In this document: positions 1 through 7,447 of the stretch, one piece after another
How positions within the stretch are numbered: position 1 is the stretch's first letter
Layout: each line of letters opens with the position of its first letter
Source of the DNA: a bacterium
GTDB taxonomy: Bacteria; Desulfobacterota; Binatia; HRBIN30; CADEER01
Direction of reading: 5' to 3'
Length of the DNA: 34,860 nucleotides
NCBI GenBank assembly: GCA_030430165.1
Contig: JAUIGL010000067.1
Coordinates: forward strand, 1 to 34,860
Notes under the pieces: model-generated
Told to the model about the DNA's origin: nothing
What the model saw: only the letters and a program-made list of their open reading frames with translations
The model's database searches: none
Translations under genes and position numbers: made by a program

Positions 1-276
1 ACCATCATGACGCCGCATGGCGACTACCACAAAGAGCTCGAGCTCTACGTCGCCGAGGCGGGCATTGCCCCGCTCGACGTGATCCGCTGGGCGACGCTGC
101 ACGGAGCCGAGTGCATGGGGATGGCGGACGAGCTCGGCACGATCGAGCCCGGCAAGCTCGCCGACATCGTGATCCTCGACGGAGATCCGTCGCAAGACAT
201 CTCCGTACTCGGACACCCGTCGAATCCGCTCGGGGTGATGAAAGAAGGACGCTGGGTCGTCTCTCCCCCGCGGTAG
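1..276 (+). CDS. Amidohydrolase, C-terminal fragment (imidazolonepropionase-like)
   Basis: The frame is open from the left edge and stops at 274-276, so only about the last 91 residues are present. The segment with ATLHGAECMG, then LGTIEPGKLADIVILDGDP, is the typical end of metal-dependent amidohydrolases of the imidazolonepropionase/aryldialkylphosphatase-like group, in which the polypeptide returns from the TIM barrel to the small beta-sandwich. The metal ligands lie upstream of the window and cannot be checked. The real start is outside; the first ATG (position 7) is internal to the domain. The family call is good, the substrate is unknown. A weak hairpin with a T-run follows about 24 nt after the stop. 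Confidence 0.8.
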   Translation, partial: TIMTPHGDYHKELELYVAEAGIAPLDVIRWATLHGAECMGMADELGTIEPGKLADIVILDGDPSQDISVLGHPSNPLGVMKEGRWVVSPPR

Positions 277-299
277 CAACGGCAGAGTGCACCCAGGAG

Positions 300-318
300 A
301 TGGCGGTCTCGCCATTTT
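300..318 (+). terminator. Possible weak intrinsic terminator
   Basis: ATGGCG (300-305), loop GTCT, CGCCAT (310-315), followed directly by TTT. The 6-bp stem lies about 24 nt after the stop of the preceding amidohydrolase. The stem and U-tract are short, so termination efficiency is doubtful. Confidence 0.4.
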
Positions 319-380
319 ACCTTGCGCGAAAGGTTTCTAGGGAATATAACCTCTCGCTAAAGGCTGCGCCCTACAAACCA

Positions 381-413
381 CGGTATCGAATGGCGAAGGT
401 GATGCCGATACCG
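381..413. promoter_or_regulatory. 8-bp inverted repeat upstream of the amidohydrolase-2 gene
   Basis: CGGTATCG (381-388) and CGATACCG (406-413) form a perfect inverted repeat with a 17-nt spacer, ending about 40 nt before the start codon at 455. It could be a regulator site or an RNA hairpin. The same core CGGTATCG occurs in the stronger hairpin at 8753-8784. Function is not established. Confidence 0.3.
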
Positions 414-454
414 AAATTGGATGGGGGATCGACAGCCCCTGGGAGGGAAGGTCG

Positions 455-1624
455 ATGCGCAACGGATTCAGGGTCTTCGACGCCGATGCTCACGTGGTCG
501 AACCGCGCGACTTGTGGGAGCGTTTTCTCGACGCCAGGTTCAAAGACCGGGTGTCCTGGCGGCAGCCGTTTGCCGGAATGGACCGGTTCCGGCCAGTGAC
601 GGTGGACGGTCGCTACACCCAGAGCCATAAGACGCTGTACGGCCGCCAGCAGGAAGCCGTACGCTGGACCACCGAGGCGATGACGGCGAAGTACGGCGAG
701 GTGGTCGGTCGCGGCTTCGACGGAGCCTCGGTCGCCGAGTCGATGCGCGTCGAGGGGGTCGATCTGATGGTGCTCTACGGCCCCGGCTACGACATGTGGA
801 TCGACGGCATCGACCCCGAGTTGCAGGCGGCGATGGCGCGAGCCTACAACCGCTGGGCCGTCGAGATGCGGGAGACTTCTGGAGGTCGGGTTCTCGCCGC
901 GGCGCCGGTGCCCCTCAACGACATCACGCGCGCCGTCGACGAAGTGCGGCACGCCTATGAAAGCCTCGGCGCACGCTGCTTCTGGGCGCGGCCCAACCCC
1001 TTCAACCACCGTACCTTGGGAGATCGCTACTACGACCCTCTCTGGCAGATCCTGCAGGACCTCGACGTGCCGTTCGCCACCCACGAGTTCATGGGCCTCA
1101 ACGGACCTTCCGCCGGCGAGGATCGCTTTCAATCGTTCGTCGAGTGGCACTCGTGCGTTCACCCCATGGAGGCGCAGATGGCGATGCTGGCGATGATCGC
1201 CAACGGCGTTTTCGAACGGTTTCCTCGCTTGCGCGTCGCCTACATGGAAGCCGGATGCGCGTGGGTACCCTGGTGGCTGCATCGCATCGAAGAGCACGTC
1301 GAGCTCGCCGGCTGGCTCGAAGCACCCGAGTGCACCAAGCACCCCCAGGAGTACTTCGGGCGCAACTGCTACGTGACCACGGAGTGCGACGAGCGGCTGC
1401 TCTACCAGGCGATCGCGGAGCTCGGTTCGGAGCGCATTCTGTTCGAAACCGACTACCCCCACCCGGACTCCAAGTACCCGCGAGCGGTGCAGACGTTTCT
1501 CGAGCAGGATGGCGTCTCCGACGAGGACAAGCGCAAAATTCTCTGGGACAACGCGATCGACTTCTATCGCTTTCCCGAGTCCTACATTCCGTCGACCTTC
1601 GACGAGGCCGAGACGGCGTCATGA
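455..1624 (+). CDS. Amidohydrolase-2 family metal-dependent hydrolase (TIM barrel)
   Basis: A 389-residue protein of the amidohydrolase_2 (ACMSD-like, COG2159) family, a common length for this group. Near the N-terminus DADAHVVEP (about residues 8-16) is the family's first metal-site strand in the variant with one clear His. The middle holds ATHEF and EWHSCVHPMEAQMA, and the end has ERILFETDYPHPDSKYP, with the conserved Asp of the last barrel strand. Members hydrolyse or decarboxylate cyclic and aromatic intermediates in the cytoplasm; the substrate here is unknown. The ATG at 455 follows a purine-rich GGGAGGGAAGG stretch. The stop overlaps the next gene's start as ATGA (1621-1624), so the two are probably translationally coupled. 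Confidence 0.85.
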   Translation: MRNGFRVFDADAHVVEPRDLWERFLDARFKDRVSWRQPFAGMDRFRPVTVDGRYTQSHKTLYGRQQEAVRWTTEAMTAKYGEVVGRGFDGASVAESMRVEGVDLMVLYGPGYDMWIDGIDPELQAAMARAYNRWAVEMRETSGGRVLAAAPVPLNDITRAVDEVRHAYESLGARCFWARPNPFNHRTLGDRYYDPLWQILQDLDVPFATHEFMGLNGPSAGEDRFQSFVEWHSCVHPMEAQMAMLAMIANGVFERFPRLRVAYMEAGCAWVPWWLHRIEEHVELAGWLEAPECTKHPQEYFGRNCYVTTECDERLLYQAIAELGSERILFETDYPHPDSKYPRAVQTFLEQDGVSDEDKRKILWDNAIDFYRFPESYIPSTFDEAETAS

Positions 1625-2142
1625 CCGGCACCGTGTACAGCATCGCGCCGATCCCGCCCGATCCGGAGCACACGACCTACGTCGACTGCGGAGCGGTGCG
1701 CATCGGGGTCGAGTACCGCCTGCTCGACCAAAGCGAGCTGGAAGCCGCCTACCGGGGTGAAGATCTCGACGAGATTCGCGCCGCGGTCGGCGATCAGACG
1801 GTCCAGGACAACGGCGTGTCGCTCCACGTCGTCGGCGGCGACGACGGCCACGAGTACCTGCGCTTCGATCTCTTCGAGCACGACCCCCATTACCACTACA
1901 TCGAGCCATCCGGCGCCAAGCAGACCATCGTCCAGTTCGACGCGGTAGCGATGGGACCGATGCTGCCGTGGGCGATCGAGCAGCTGCGCAGCCGTCTCGT
2001 GCCGATGCTGGAGTTCGCCGGCGGCGCAGCCGTCGCGGCGCGGGTGCAAGCCGATCGCATCGCCGCCGCCCTCGGGCGCGTCGAGGAACTGGCGCGCGCC
2101 GCCGAGGCGGAGCTTCGCGGGCAGGCTCAGCCCGGCAGGTGA
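1621..2142 (+). CDS. Conserved-looking protein of unknown function, coupled to the amidohydrolase
   Basis: A 173-residue protein whose ATG (1621) overlaps the amidohydrolase stop as ATGA. I do not recognise a family. It has no signal peptide or membrane segment. A His/acid-rich stretch, HDPHYHYIEP (residues 87-96), lies in the middle and could bind a metal. The C-terminal third is Ala/Arg/Glu-rich and probably helical. Tight coupling suggests it works with the amidohydrolase, for instance as a small subunit or an enzyme for the next step (inference). The last 16 nt overlap the 3' end of the convergent gene on the other strand. The same frame is open far upstream inside the amidohydrolase gene, but the ATGA start fits better. 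Confidence 0.7.
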   Translation: MTGTVYSIAPIPPDPEHTTYVDCGAVRIGVEYRLLDQSELEAAYRGEDLDEIRAAVGDQTVQDNGVSLHVVGGDDGHEYLRFDLFEHDPHYHYIEPSGAKQTIVQFDAVAMGPMLPWAIEQLRSRLVPMLEFAGGAAVAARVQADRIAAALGRVEELARAAEAELRGQAQPGR

Positions 2143-2579
2143 GGCGAACGCGACGGCAAGCGCACGCGGATCGCCACCACCGACTGGCGCAGGCGCGCGC
2201 TCTCGGCATCGGTGAGCCCGTGCCGGCGCGAGTAGCGAACACCGAACACCCGGGACAACCCGGGAACACGCCGCATCGTCTCGGTGCAGAGACGGACGAA
2301 CTCCTCGCTGTCCGGGGCGATCCGCTGTGCGCTCCCCTCGACCACCCGCCCGCGCAAGACGAGCTCCATCGGCCACTCGCTGTCATAGTTGCGCCACCAC
2401 CGCTTCGCCGGCGCGTGCGACACGAGAATGACCAGGTCGCCCTCGTCCCACTGATAGCCTACCGGAAACGAGAACAGCTTGCCGCTGCGCCGCCCGCGCA
2501 CGCGGATCTCGGCGAGACCGCCGCTCAGTAGCCAGTGCAACGGCGACTGGAGGATGGCGGATACGACCGAGTTGACCAC
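2127..2579 (-). CDS. DDN/DUF385-like flavin (F420-type) nitroreductase-family protein
   Basis: A 150-residue protein resembling the deazaflavin-dependent nitroreductase (DDN, DUF385) split-barrel family. The N-terminal region reads LAEIRVRGRRSGKLFSFPVG, like the family's beta-strand hairpin with the RRSG turn, followed by LVILVSHAPAKRWWRNYDSE and a basic strand, MELVLRGRVV. Family members bind F420 or related flavins and reduce or oxidise small molecules; which cofactor is used here cannot be told. The gene lies 16 nt downstream of the MarR gene on the same strand, so the two are probably co-transcribed and the enzyme may be under MarR control. Its 3' end overlaps that of the convergent gene by 16 nt. 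Confidence 0.7.
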   Translation of the reverse strand: MVNSVVSAILQSPLHWLLSGGLAEIRVRGRRSGKLFSFPVGYQWDEGDLVILVSHAPAKRWWRNYDSEWPMELVLRGRVVEGSAQRIAPDSEEFVRLCTETMRRVPGLSRVFGVRYSRRHGLTDAESARLRQSVVAIRVRLPSRSPHLPG

Positions 2580-2595
2580 GACGCTGCGGCTTCCC

Positions 2596-3141
2596 TCAGA
2601 CGTAGAAATAGTCTTCGAAGGCCGAGACCAACGCCTGCAACGATGCGTCGGTGCGTCGCACTTCCGCCGCGGTCATGCCGGCGAGCAACCGATCCGCCGC
2701 TTCACGAAACGCCGCGAACGACTCGTTGTGCGCCTCGATGCCAGCCGCGGTGAGCCGAACCAGGCTGCCGCGGCCGTCGTCCGGATCGGGACTGCGCTCG
2801 ACCAGCCCGACCGCTTCCAGGCGCCGAATCATCTTGGTCATCCCGCCCGACGAACGTTCGAGCACGTTGTAGAGGCTGCTCGGCGATGCGCTGTACGGCG
2901 GCCCGAGACGGCGCAGCGCCGCCAGCACGGTAAAATCGCTGATCACCAAACCGAGCGGACTGAGAACGTTCTGCTGAAACGCGCCGAGAAGAACCGACAG
3001 CCGAGCAAGGCGGGTCAGCGTCTTGAGAGCCTGCGTGTCGGCCTCGGGAAACTCGCGATTCCACGCTTCGTAGACTTCCTCGATCCAATCGTCGCCAGTC
3101 TGGCTCACCGGGCTGTTGTAATCGCGCGCAAGCTTTCGCAC
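2596..3141 (-). CDS. MarR-family transcriptional regulator
   Basis: A 181-residue winged-helix regulator. After a roughly 40-residue N-terminal helix region, the DNA-binding domain spans about residues 70-135: LGLVISDFTVLAALRRLG, then the recognition helix region SGGMTKMIRRLEAVGLVER, and the wing SPDPDDGRGSLVRLTAAG. The C-terminal helices would complete the dimer interface. MarR proteins usually repress their own operon and release DNA on binding phenolic or other small ligands. The longest frame begins with GTG at 3141, without a clear Shine-Dalgarno, so the start could be further in (GTG at the VSQTG position). The downstream partner is the DDN-like gene. A TGGCGA/TCGCCA dyad lies just upstream, and a MITE copy beyond that. 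Confidence 0.88.
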   Translation of the reverse strand: MRKLARDYNSPVSQTGDDWIEEVYEAWNREFPEADTQALKTLTRLARLSVLLGAFQQNVLSPLGLVISDFTVLAALRRLGPPYSASPSSLYNVLERSSGGMTKMIRRLEAVGLVERSPDPDDGRGSLVRLTAAGIEAHNESFAAFREAADRLLAGMTAAEVRRTDASLQALVSAFEDYFYV

Positions 3142-3167
3142 AAGGCATCACGCCGCAACCCGGCGAC

Positions 3168-3186
3168 TGGCGAAGTTCTATCGCCA
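3168..3186. promoter_or_regulatory. Candidate MarR operator (6-7-6 dyad)
   Basis: TGGCGA (3168-3173), 7-nt spacer, TCGCCA (3181-3186): a perfect inverted repeat 27 nt upstream of the annotated GTG of the MarR gene. MarR proteins commonly autoregulate through such palindromes. The assignment is by position only. Confidence 0.4.
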
Positions 3187-3227
3187 TCTTCCACCGTCTC
3201 GGCTTCGGATCCGTGGCCCTTACCTAA

Positions 3228-3414
3228 CCTTGATGTGACAATAAATCACGGTCACAACCGCCTTCGGCTCGCGCCATAGCGCGCCATCTGCGGTCGTGCT
3301 CGCTTCTCCCAATCCTCATTTACAATGGAGTAAACTCCGGTCGCTCGAAGACTGCGCGCGCCCACATCTGCACTCTGACTCGTTCTGGACTCGCGATTCA
3401 TTGTCACATCAAGG
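3228..3414. mobile_element. MITE-like element, copy 1 (187 bp)
   Basis: The element begins with CCTTGATGTGACAATAAATC and ends with its inverted complement, with one mismatch in 20. Flanks are CTAA on the left and CTGA on the right, a decayed version of the CTAG seen around copy 2. It matches copy 2 (20521-20710) along its whole length, with about six substitutions and a 3-bp gap. It is too short for a transposase, so it must be moved in trans. A 49-codon frame is open on the minus strand (3252-3401). It sits between the 3' end of the antiporter gene and the upstream region of the MarR gene, where it may supply or disturb a promoter. Confidence 0.8.
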
Positions 3415-3444
3415 CTGAGTTGAGCGTCTGAAGGCAGTCGCGTT

Positions 3445-6048
3445 TCAGAAGGAACGTCCCCTGGGAGCGAGAAGGGCCAACACATCGGCCGGCGACCGTG
3501 CACGCATCAAGGCCTCGCGCACGCTGCCTTCGCTGCATGAAGTCGCGATCTGACCGAGCAAGGTAATCTGCATTTCTGGATGTTCAGTGGGCGTGAGAAG
3601 GAGGAGTAGCAGGTGGACCGGGGGGTCGGTCGGAGAAAAGATCACGCCGTCACCGCATCGTCCGAAAACGACGATGGGAGAGGCCAATCCATCTACGCGG
3701 GTGTGGGGCACGGCGATACCGTTGCCCAGGTTCGTCGAGACCTCCTCCTCACGTTGCAAAACCGCATCGACGACGCCCTTCCTGTCGGTGCCGCTGGGCA
3801 GCGTTCGCCCTGGAATCTCCGCTACGAGCTGGGCCACGGCCTGCTCTCGACTCTCTGCGCGAAGATCGAGCAGCAGGATGGCGCCGTTCGCCAGTGCGCG
3901 AGCCAGAGACACCGGCGGCGCGTGGGGGTACTCATCTTCGATCTGCCCCACCACCTGCTCCAGAATGTCTTCAATCGTAATCAGGCCGACTGGCCGGCCC
4001 TCCTGGGCAACCAGGGAAATCGTCGTGTTGGAGCCTTGCATCGCGGCTAGGACACCCTCGACGGAGTCGTCCGGAGCGACCGCACTGATCGGGCGAACGA
4101 GCGGCAGCCAATCGGCATCCGCTGCGTACACAATGAGATCTTTGGTGAGCAGGTAGCCACGAACAGGTCCGTTGGGCGACTCGACCACGGGCCAACGAGA
4201 GAATCTCTCTTCGGCCACCTGCGCGAGCACCGATTCCCGGTCGCCCGAGGCCAGCAGCCAGCGAACACGAGACCAGGGCACCATAATGCTGCGAACGTGG
4301 TGAGAGCGGATATTGGCCACGTTTTCCCGGATGAGCTCGAGTCGCAGGTCGTTGATTCTCTGATCAGCGGCTTCCCGAAAGACGCCGGTGTCGGATAGGA
4401 CCAACCGGGCGAGGGCCACGGCAGCTTCGGCCTCTTCGAACACAGCGGCCGTTGCCCCCGCTTGCTCGAGATCCGCGCGCTCACGCAGATACCGGGCTCG
4501 AACCAGGATGCGTACGTCCGGATTGAGGTTTCTGGCAGCCGCTACGACCGCGCTGCGTTCCGACGAATGCGGTAGGGTGAGAATGAGGTGCGAGGCACGG
4601 CGCACACCAGCTTGCTCGAGGAGGCTCTCGCGGGCCGCGTCCCCGAAGATCGCCCGCTGCCCCTGCCGAATGAGAGACGACACCGTGTCCATGTTCAGGT
4701 CGACGACGACGGTCGAGAGGTCGGCTTCACGAAGGATTCGATGAACGGAACGACCGACCGGACCATAGCCGACGACGATGGCCCACGGTTCGACCGAATG
4801 CGCGACCGCGTCCACGGTCGCGGCATTGGTGTCGGCCAATCGGCTCTCCGCTCTTCGGTTCAGGAGTCGCCAAAGAAGCGGACGATCTCGCAGCCATGAC
4901 TCGATCGTTGGGAGTGATCGAAAGAGCAGCGGGTTCAGGGAGATGGAAACGATCGCAGCGGCGACCAGGACGCTGTGCCCCTGCTCCGGCATCAGATCGT
5001 AACGCCGCGCGAGCTCGGAGAGGATGAAGGAGAACTCCCCGATCTGGGCGAGGCCAAGCGCTACCGTCAGAGCCGTTCGAGTCGAGTGACCGAGAGCGGC
5101 AACGATGAGCAACGCCGCAACGGGTTTCACGATGAGAATGATCCCAAGCGCCCCGACGACCATGAGCGGCTCCTCGAGGAGGAAGGACGGATCGAACACC
5201 ATCCCCACCGAGACGAAGAAAAGCACCGCGAACGCATCGCGCATCGGCAGCGCGTCCGCCGCAGCCTGGTGACTGACAGGGGATTGAGCGACGACCATCC
5301 CCCCGAGAAAGGCGCCTAGTGCCATCGAAGCACCGAAGAAGAAGTACGAGCCTGCCGCGACTGCGATCGAAGAAACCAGCACTGTTAGGGTAAAGAGCTC
5401 GCGCGATCGGAGTTGGGCGACCCGTACCAAGACCAGTGGAACCAGACGCGAGCCGGCGTAGAAGAGGATCACGACCAGCGCTGCGAGCTTGAGCAAGGCG
5501 ACCCCCAGGGTCATCCAGAGCGCGGAACCGCCCTCGCCAACGACCGGGATCAGGACTAGCAGTGCAATCGTGAAAATGTCCTCGACGATCAGCCAACCAA
5601 CAGCGACGTGACCTTGCGGTGAACTCAGAACATCCGCATCCATCAAGACGCGCATGAGAACGACGGTGCTCGCGACCGCAATCGCCATTCCGATGACGGC
5701 TCCCGAGCTAGCCGGAATGCCGAAGGCCGCAAAAACCGCGATCGCCGAGACCGTGGCGACGAGACTTTGCCCGACGGCACCGGGAATGGCCACATCTTTG
5801 ACTGCCAACAAGTCCTTCAGATGAAAGTGAAGCCCTACCCCGAACATCAACAGGATGACGCCAATTTCCGCCAACTGATGAGCAATCCGAAGATCGCCGA
5901 CGAATCCCGGGGTGTAGGGCCCAATGAGGATGCCCGCGAGCAGATAGCCGACGATCGGTGAGAGGCGCAGGGCCTGGGTGGCGAGCCCGAGTATCCATGC
6001 TGCGCTGAAAGCGGCGGCGATCGTGGAGATGAGAGGCAGGTCGTGCAT
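3445..6048 (-). CDS. YbaL/Kef-type CPA2 cation:proton antiporter with TrkA-N, CBS-pair and PTS-EIIA domains
   Basis: An 867-residue inner-membrane transporter of the CPA2 (KefB/YbaL) family. Residues 1 to about 385 hold the antiporter core with some 12 membrane helices; the start, PLISTIAAAF followed by LSPIVGYLLAGILIGPYTPG, matches YbaL-type proteins. Residues about 420-540 are a TrkA-N Rossmann domain (VVGYGPVGRSV). Residues about 585-705 form a CBS pair (VRGYLLTKDL; VGLITIEDILEQVVG). Residues about 720-865 resemble a fructose-type PTS EIIA domain, with GNGIAVPHTR carrying the expected phospho-His near residue 782. YbaL itself ends after TrkA-N, so this protein is about 300 residues longer. 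It probably exports K+ or Na+ under nucleotide and perhaps phosphorylation control. No clear Shine-Dalgarno is visible; the start lies within a 16-bp palindrome. Confidence 0.9.
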   Translation of the reverse strand: MHDLPLISTIAAAFSAAWILGLATQALRLSPIVGYLLAGILIGPYTPGFVGDLRIAHQLAEIGVILLMFGVGLHFHLKDLLAVKDVAIPGAVGQSLVATVSAIAVFAAFGIPASSGAVIGMAIAVASTVVLMRVLMDADVLSSPQGHVAVGWLIVEDIFTIALLVLIPVVGEGGSALWMTLGVALLKLAALVVILFYAGSRLVPLVLVRVAQLRSRELFTLTVLVSSIAVAAGSYFFFGASMALGAFLGGMVVAQSPVSHQAAADALPMRDAFAVLFFVSVGMVFDPSFLLEEPLMVVGALGIILIVKPVAALLIVAALGHSTRTALTVALGLAQIGEFSFILSELARRYDLMPEQGHSVLVAAAIVSISLNPLLFRSLPTIESWLRDRPLLWRLLNRRAESRLADTNAATVDAVAHSVEPWAIVVGYGPVGRSVHRILREADLSTVVVDLNMDTVSSLIRQGQRAIFGDAARESLLEQAGVRRASHLILTLPHSSERSAVVAAARNLNPDVRILVRARYLRERADLEQAGATAAVFEEAEAAVALARLVLSDTGVFREAADQRINDLRLELIRENVANIRSHHVRSIMVPWSRVRWLLASGDRESVLAQVAEERFSRWPVVESPNGPVRGYLLTKDLIVYAADADWLPLVRPISAVAPDDSVEGVLAAMQGSNTTISLVAQEGRPVGLITIEDILEQVVGQIEDEYPHAPPVSLARALANGAILLLDLRAESREQAVAQLVAEIPGRTLPSGTDRKGVVDAVLQREEEVSTNLGNGIAVPHTRVDGLASPIVVFGRCGDGVIFSPTDPPVHLLLLLLTPTEHPEMQITLLGQIATSCSEGSVREALMRARSPADVLALLAPRGRSF

Positions 6049-6055
6049 GCACGAC
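6040..6055. promoter_or_regulatory. Perfect 16-bp palindrome over the antiporter start codon
   Basis: GTCGTGCATGCACGAC is its own reverse complement and contains the antiporter's ATG (6048-6046 on the minus strand). It could be a repressor site or an mRNA hairpin that hides the start codon. Chance occurrence is possible. Confidence 0.35.
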
Positions 6056-6142
6056 GAGGATACGCGAAGTCTGGAATCCGGTCAGCTCCCGCACGCGGCT
6101 GCGCGGGAAGGCCTTGACTTCCTGATCGCGGGTCTCGGCGAG

Positions 6143-7330
6143 CTACAAGCCCGACGTTTCGAGTAACGCTAGAATGACGGCACCCACGCCGTAGTTGAGA
6201 TCATCGGCAACAGGTACGCTGGTGTATCCCTCGAGGGTATGGGGCTCGGTCCCTGTCGAGATCGCGGCGACGAATGGGCGACCTCGGCCATCGGTCTCGA
6301 TGAAATCCCGCACCGCTTCGACCGCGCGCTTGGCGGCGGCGAGCTCCTGCTGTCCGAGTATGCCGTAACGATAGGCGCGCGCCATCCCGTAGGCGAAGAG
6401 CGCTGCGGAGCTCGGCTCGATATAGTTGTCGCCTTCGCCAGGTCGATTGGTGACCGTCCACCAGAGGTCGGCGTCGGCATCCTGGGTCGCGAGAATGCCG
6501 GCGACCTGGTCTCGAAACACGCGCTCGGCATCCGGATCCGTCTCGTCGCGCAAAAATCGAACCCGCAGGTAGTCGGCCAGGGACGCGGTGACCCATCCGT
6601 TGCCACGGGCCCAGTAGATGTCCGTGTCGAACGGCAGGAGCCAATCGTCGGCATGCACGAACAATCCGCTCTTACTCTGCAGGACGTCGGAGAAGATACC
6701 GAGCTGTTCCGACATCAGGCCGAGCGCCTGTGTGTCACCGGCGGCTTCTCCATGCCGGTTGAGGACCATGCCGAACATGAACAGGCTGTCGATCCAGATC
6801 GCGGGCGGGTTGGGCAAAACGGTTCCAAGGTGGTTGACCCCGCCATCGGCGGTGCGCGGCACGACCTGCAGATACGCCAGCACGTCTTCGACGACTTGCC
6901 GGTAGGCCGCGTTCTCCTCGTACCGCAACAACGCCAGCGCCGTCAGCGCCGGCGGGCAGCTGTCGCTCCAAACCAGTTCGTAGCCCTGGTCGATATGGTA
7001 GTCGAGATATCGCTCGAAGTAATCGCGCAGCCGGGCGTCGCCGGTGACGCGGTAGAGTTCGGTCAGCGCGAACATGAATACGCCCGAGGTCCAGTCCCAC
7101 CCCTCGGACCTCGCCGGGTGCTCGTCCATGTAGCGAAGAGCGATCTCGGTGGCTAGCGCCACTTGCTCGGAATTGGGATCGCGCCGCTTGGCGTAGCACA
7201 CTTCGTCGCTGACCGACCCACCGCAGGCGTCGAAGTAACCTGGCGACGTCGAGTCCGAGTCGCACCCAGCCGCTTGCAGGCCTAGGACCAAGCACACCGC
7301 GAGCACCGCGGGTTTCCAGTTCACGTACAT
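6143..7330 (-). CDS. GH88/GH105-like unsaturated uronyl hydrolase, lipoprotein
   Basis: A 395-residue protein of the (alpha/alpha)6-barrel glycosidase group that includes GH88 and GH105 (unsaturated glucuronyl/rhamnogalacturonyl hydrolases). The N-terminus is a lipoprotein signal, MYVNWK then a hydrophobic run ending LGLQAAGC. Conserved-looking parts are EGWDWTSGVFMFAL, IWIDSLFMFG near residue 180 (its Asp is where GH105 enzymes carry the general acid), and YWARGNGWV near residue 240. The family hydrates and releases unsaturated uronic acids left by polysaccharide lyases; the substrate is unknown. I chose ATG 7330, not the longer GTG at 7345, because GGAGA lies 8-9 nt upstream of the ATG. No lyase gene is nearby. 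Confidence 0.78.
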   Translation of the reverse strand: MYVNWKPAVLAVCLVLGLQAAGCDSDSTSPGYFDACGGSVSDEVCYAKRRDPNSEQVALATEIALRYMDEHPARSEGWDWTSGVFMFALTELYRVTGDARLRDYFERYLDYHIDQGYELVWSDSCPPALTALALLRYEENAAYRQVVEDVLAYLQVVPRTADGGVNHLGTVLPNPPAIWIDSLFMFGMVLNRHGEAAGDTQALGLMSEQLGIFSDVLQSKSGLFVHADDWLLPFDTDIYWARGNGWVTASLADYLRVRFLRDETDPDAERVFRDQVAGILATQDADADLWWTVTNRPGEGDNYIEPSSAALFAYGMARAYRYGILGQQELAAAKRAVEAVRDFIETDGRGRPFVAAISTGTEPHTLEGYTSVPVADDLNYGVGAVILALLETSGL

Positions 7331-7447
7331 CAGTCGATTCTCCACGAGGTAAGCATCAGCCGTAGGTCGAGGATCCGGCTTCGGTCAAGTCCGCAAGCAC
7401 AGCTGCGTCCTTTCAGTGCTCCCTCCGGGTCTAGTAGTGTGGGCTCC

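Noticed and set aside
371..1462. A 363-codon open frame on the minus strand opposite the amidohydrolase-2 gene
   Set aside because: Composition follows the third-position GC of the sense gene; no domain and no ribosome site. Shadow of the real gene.
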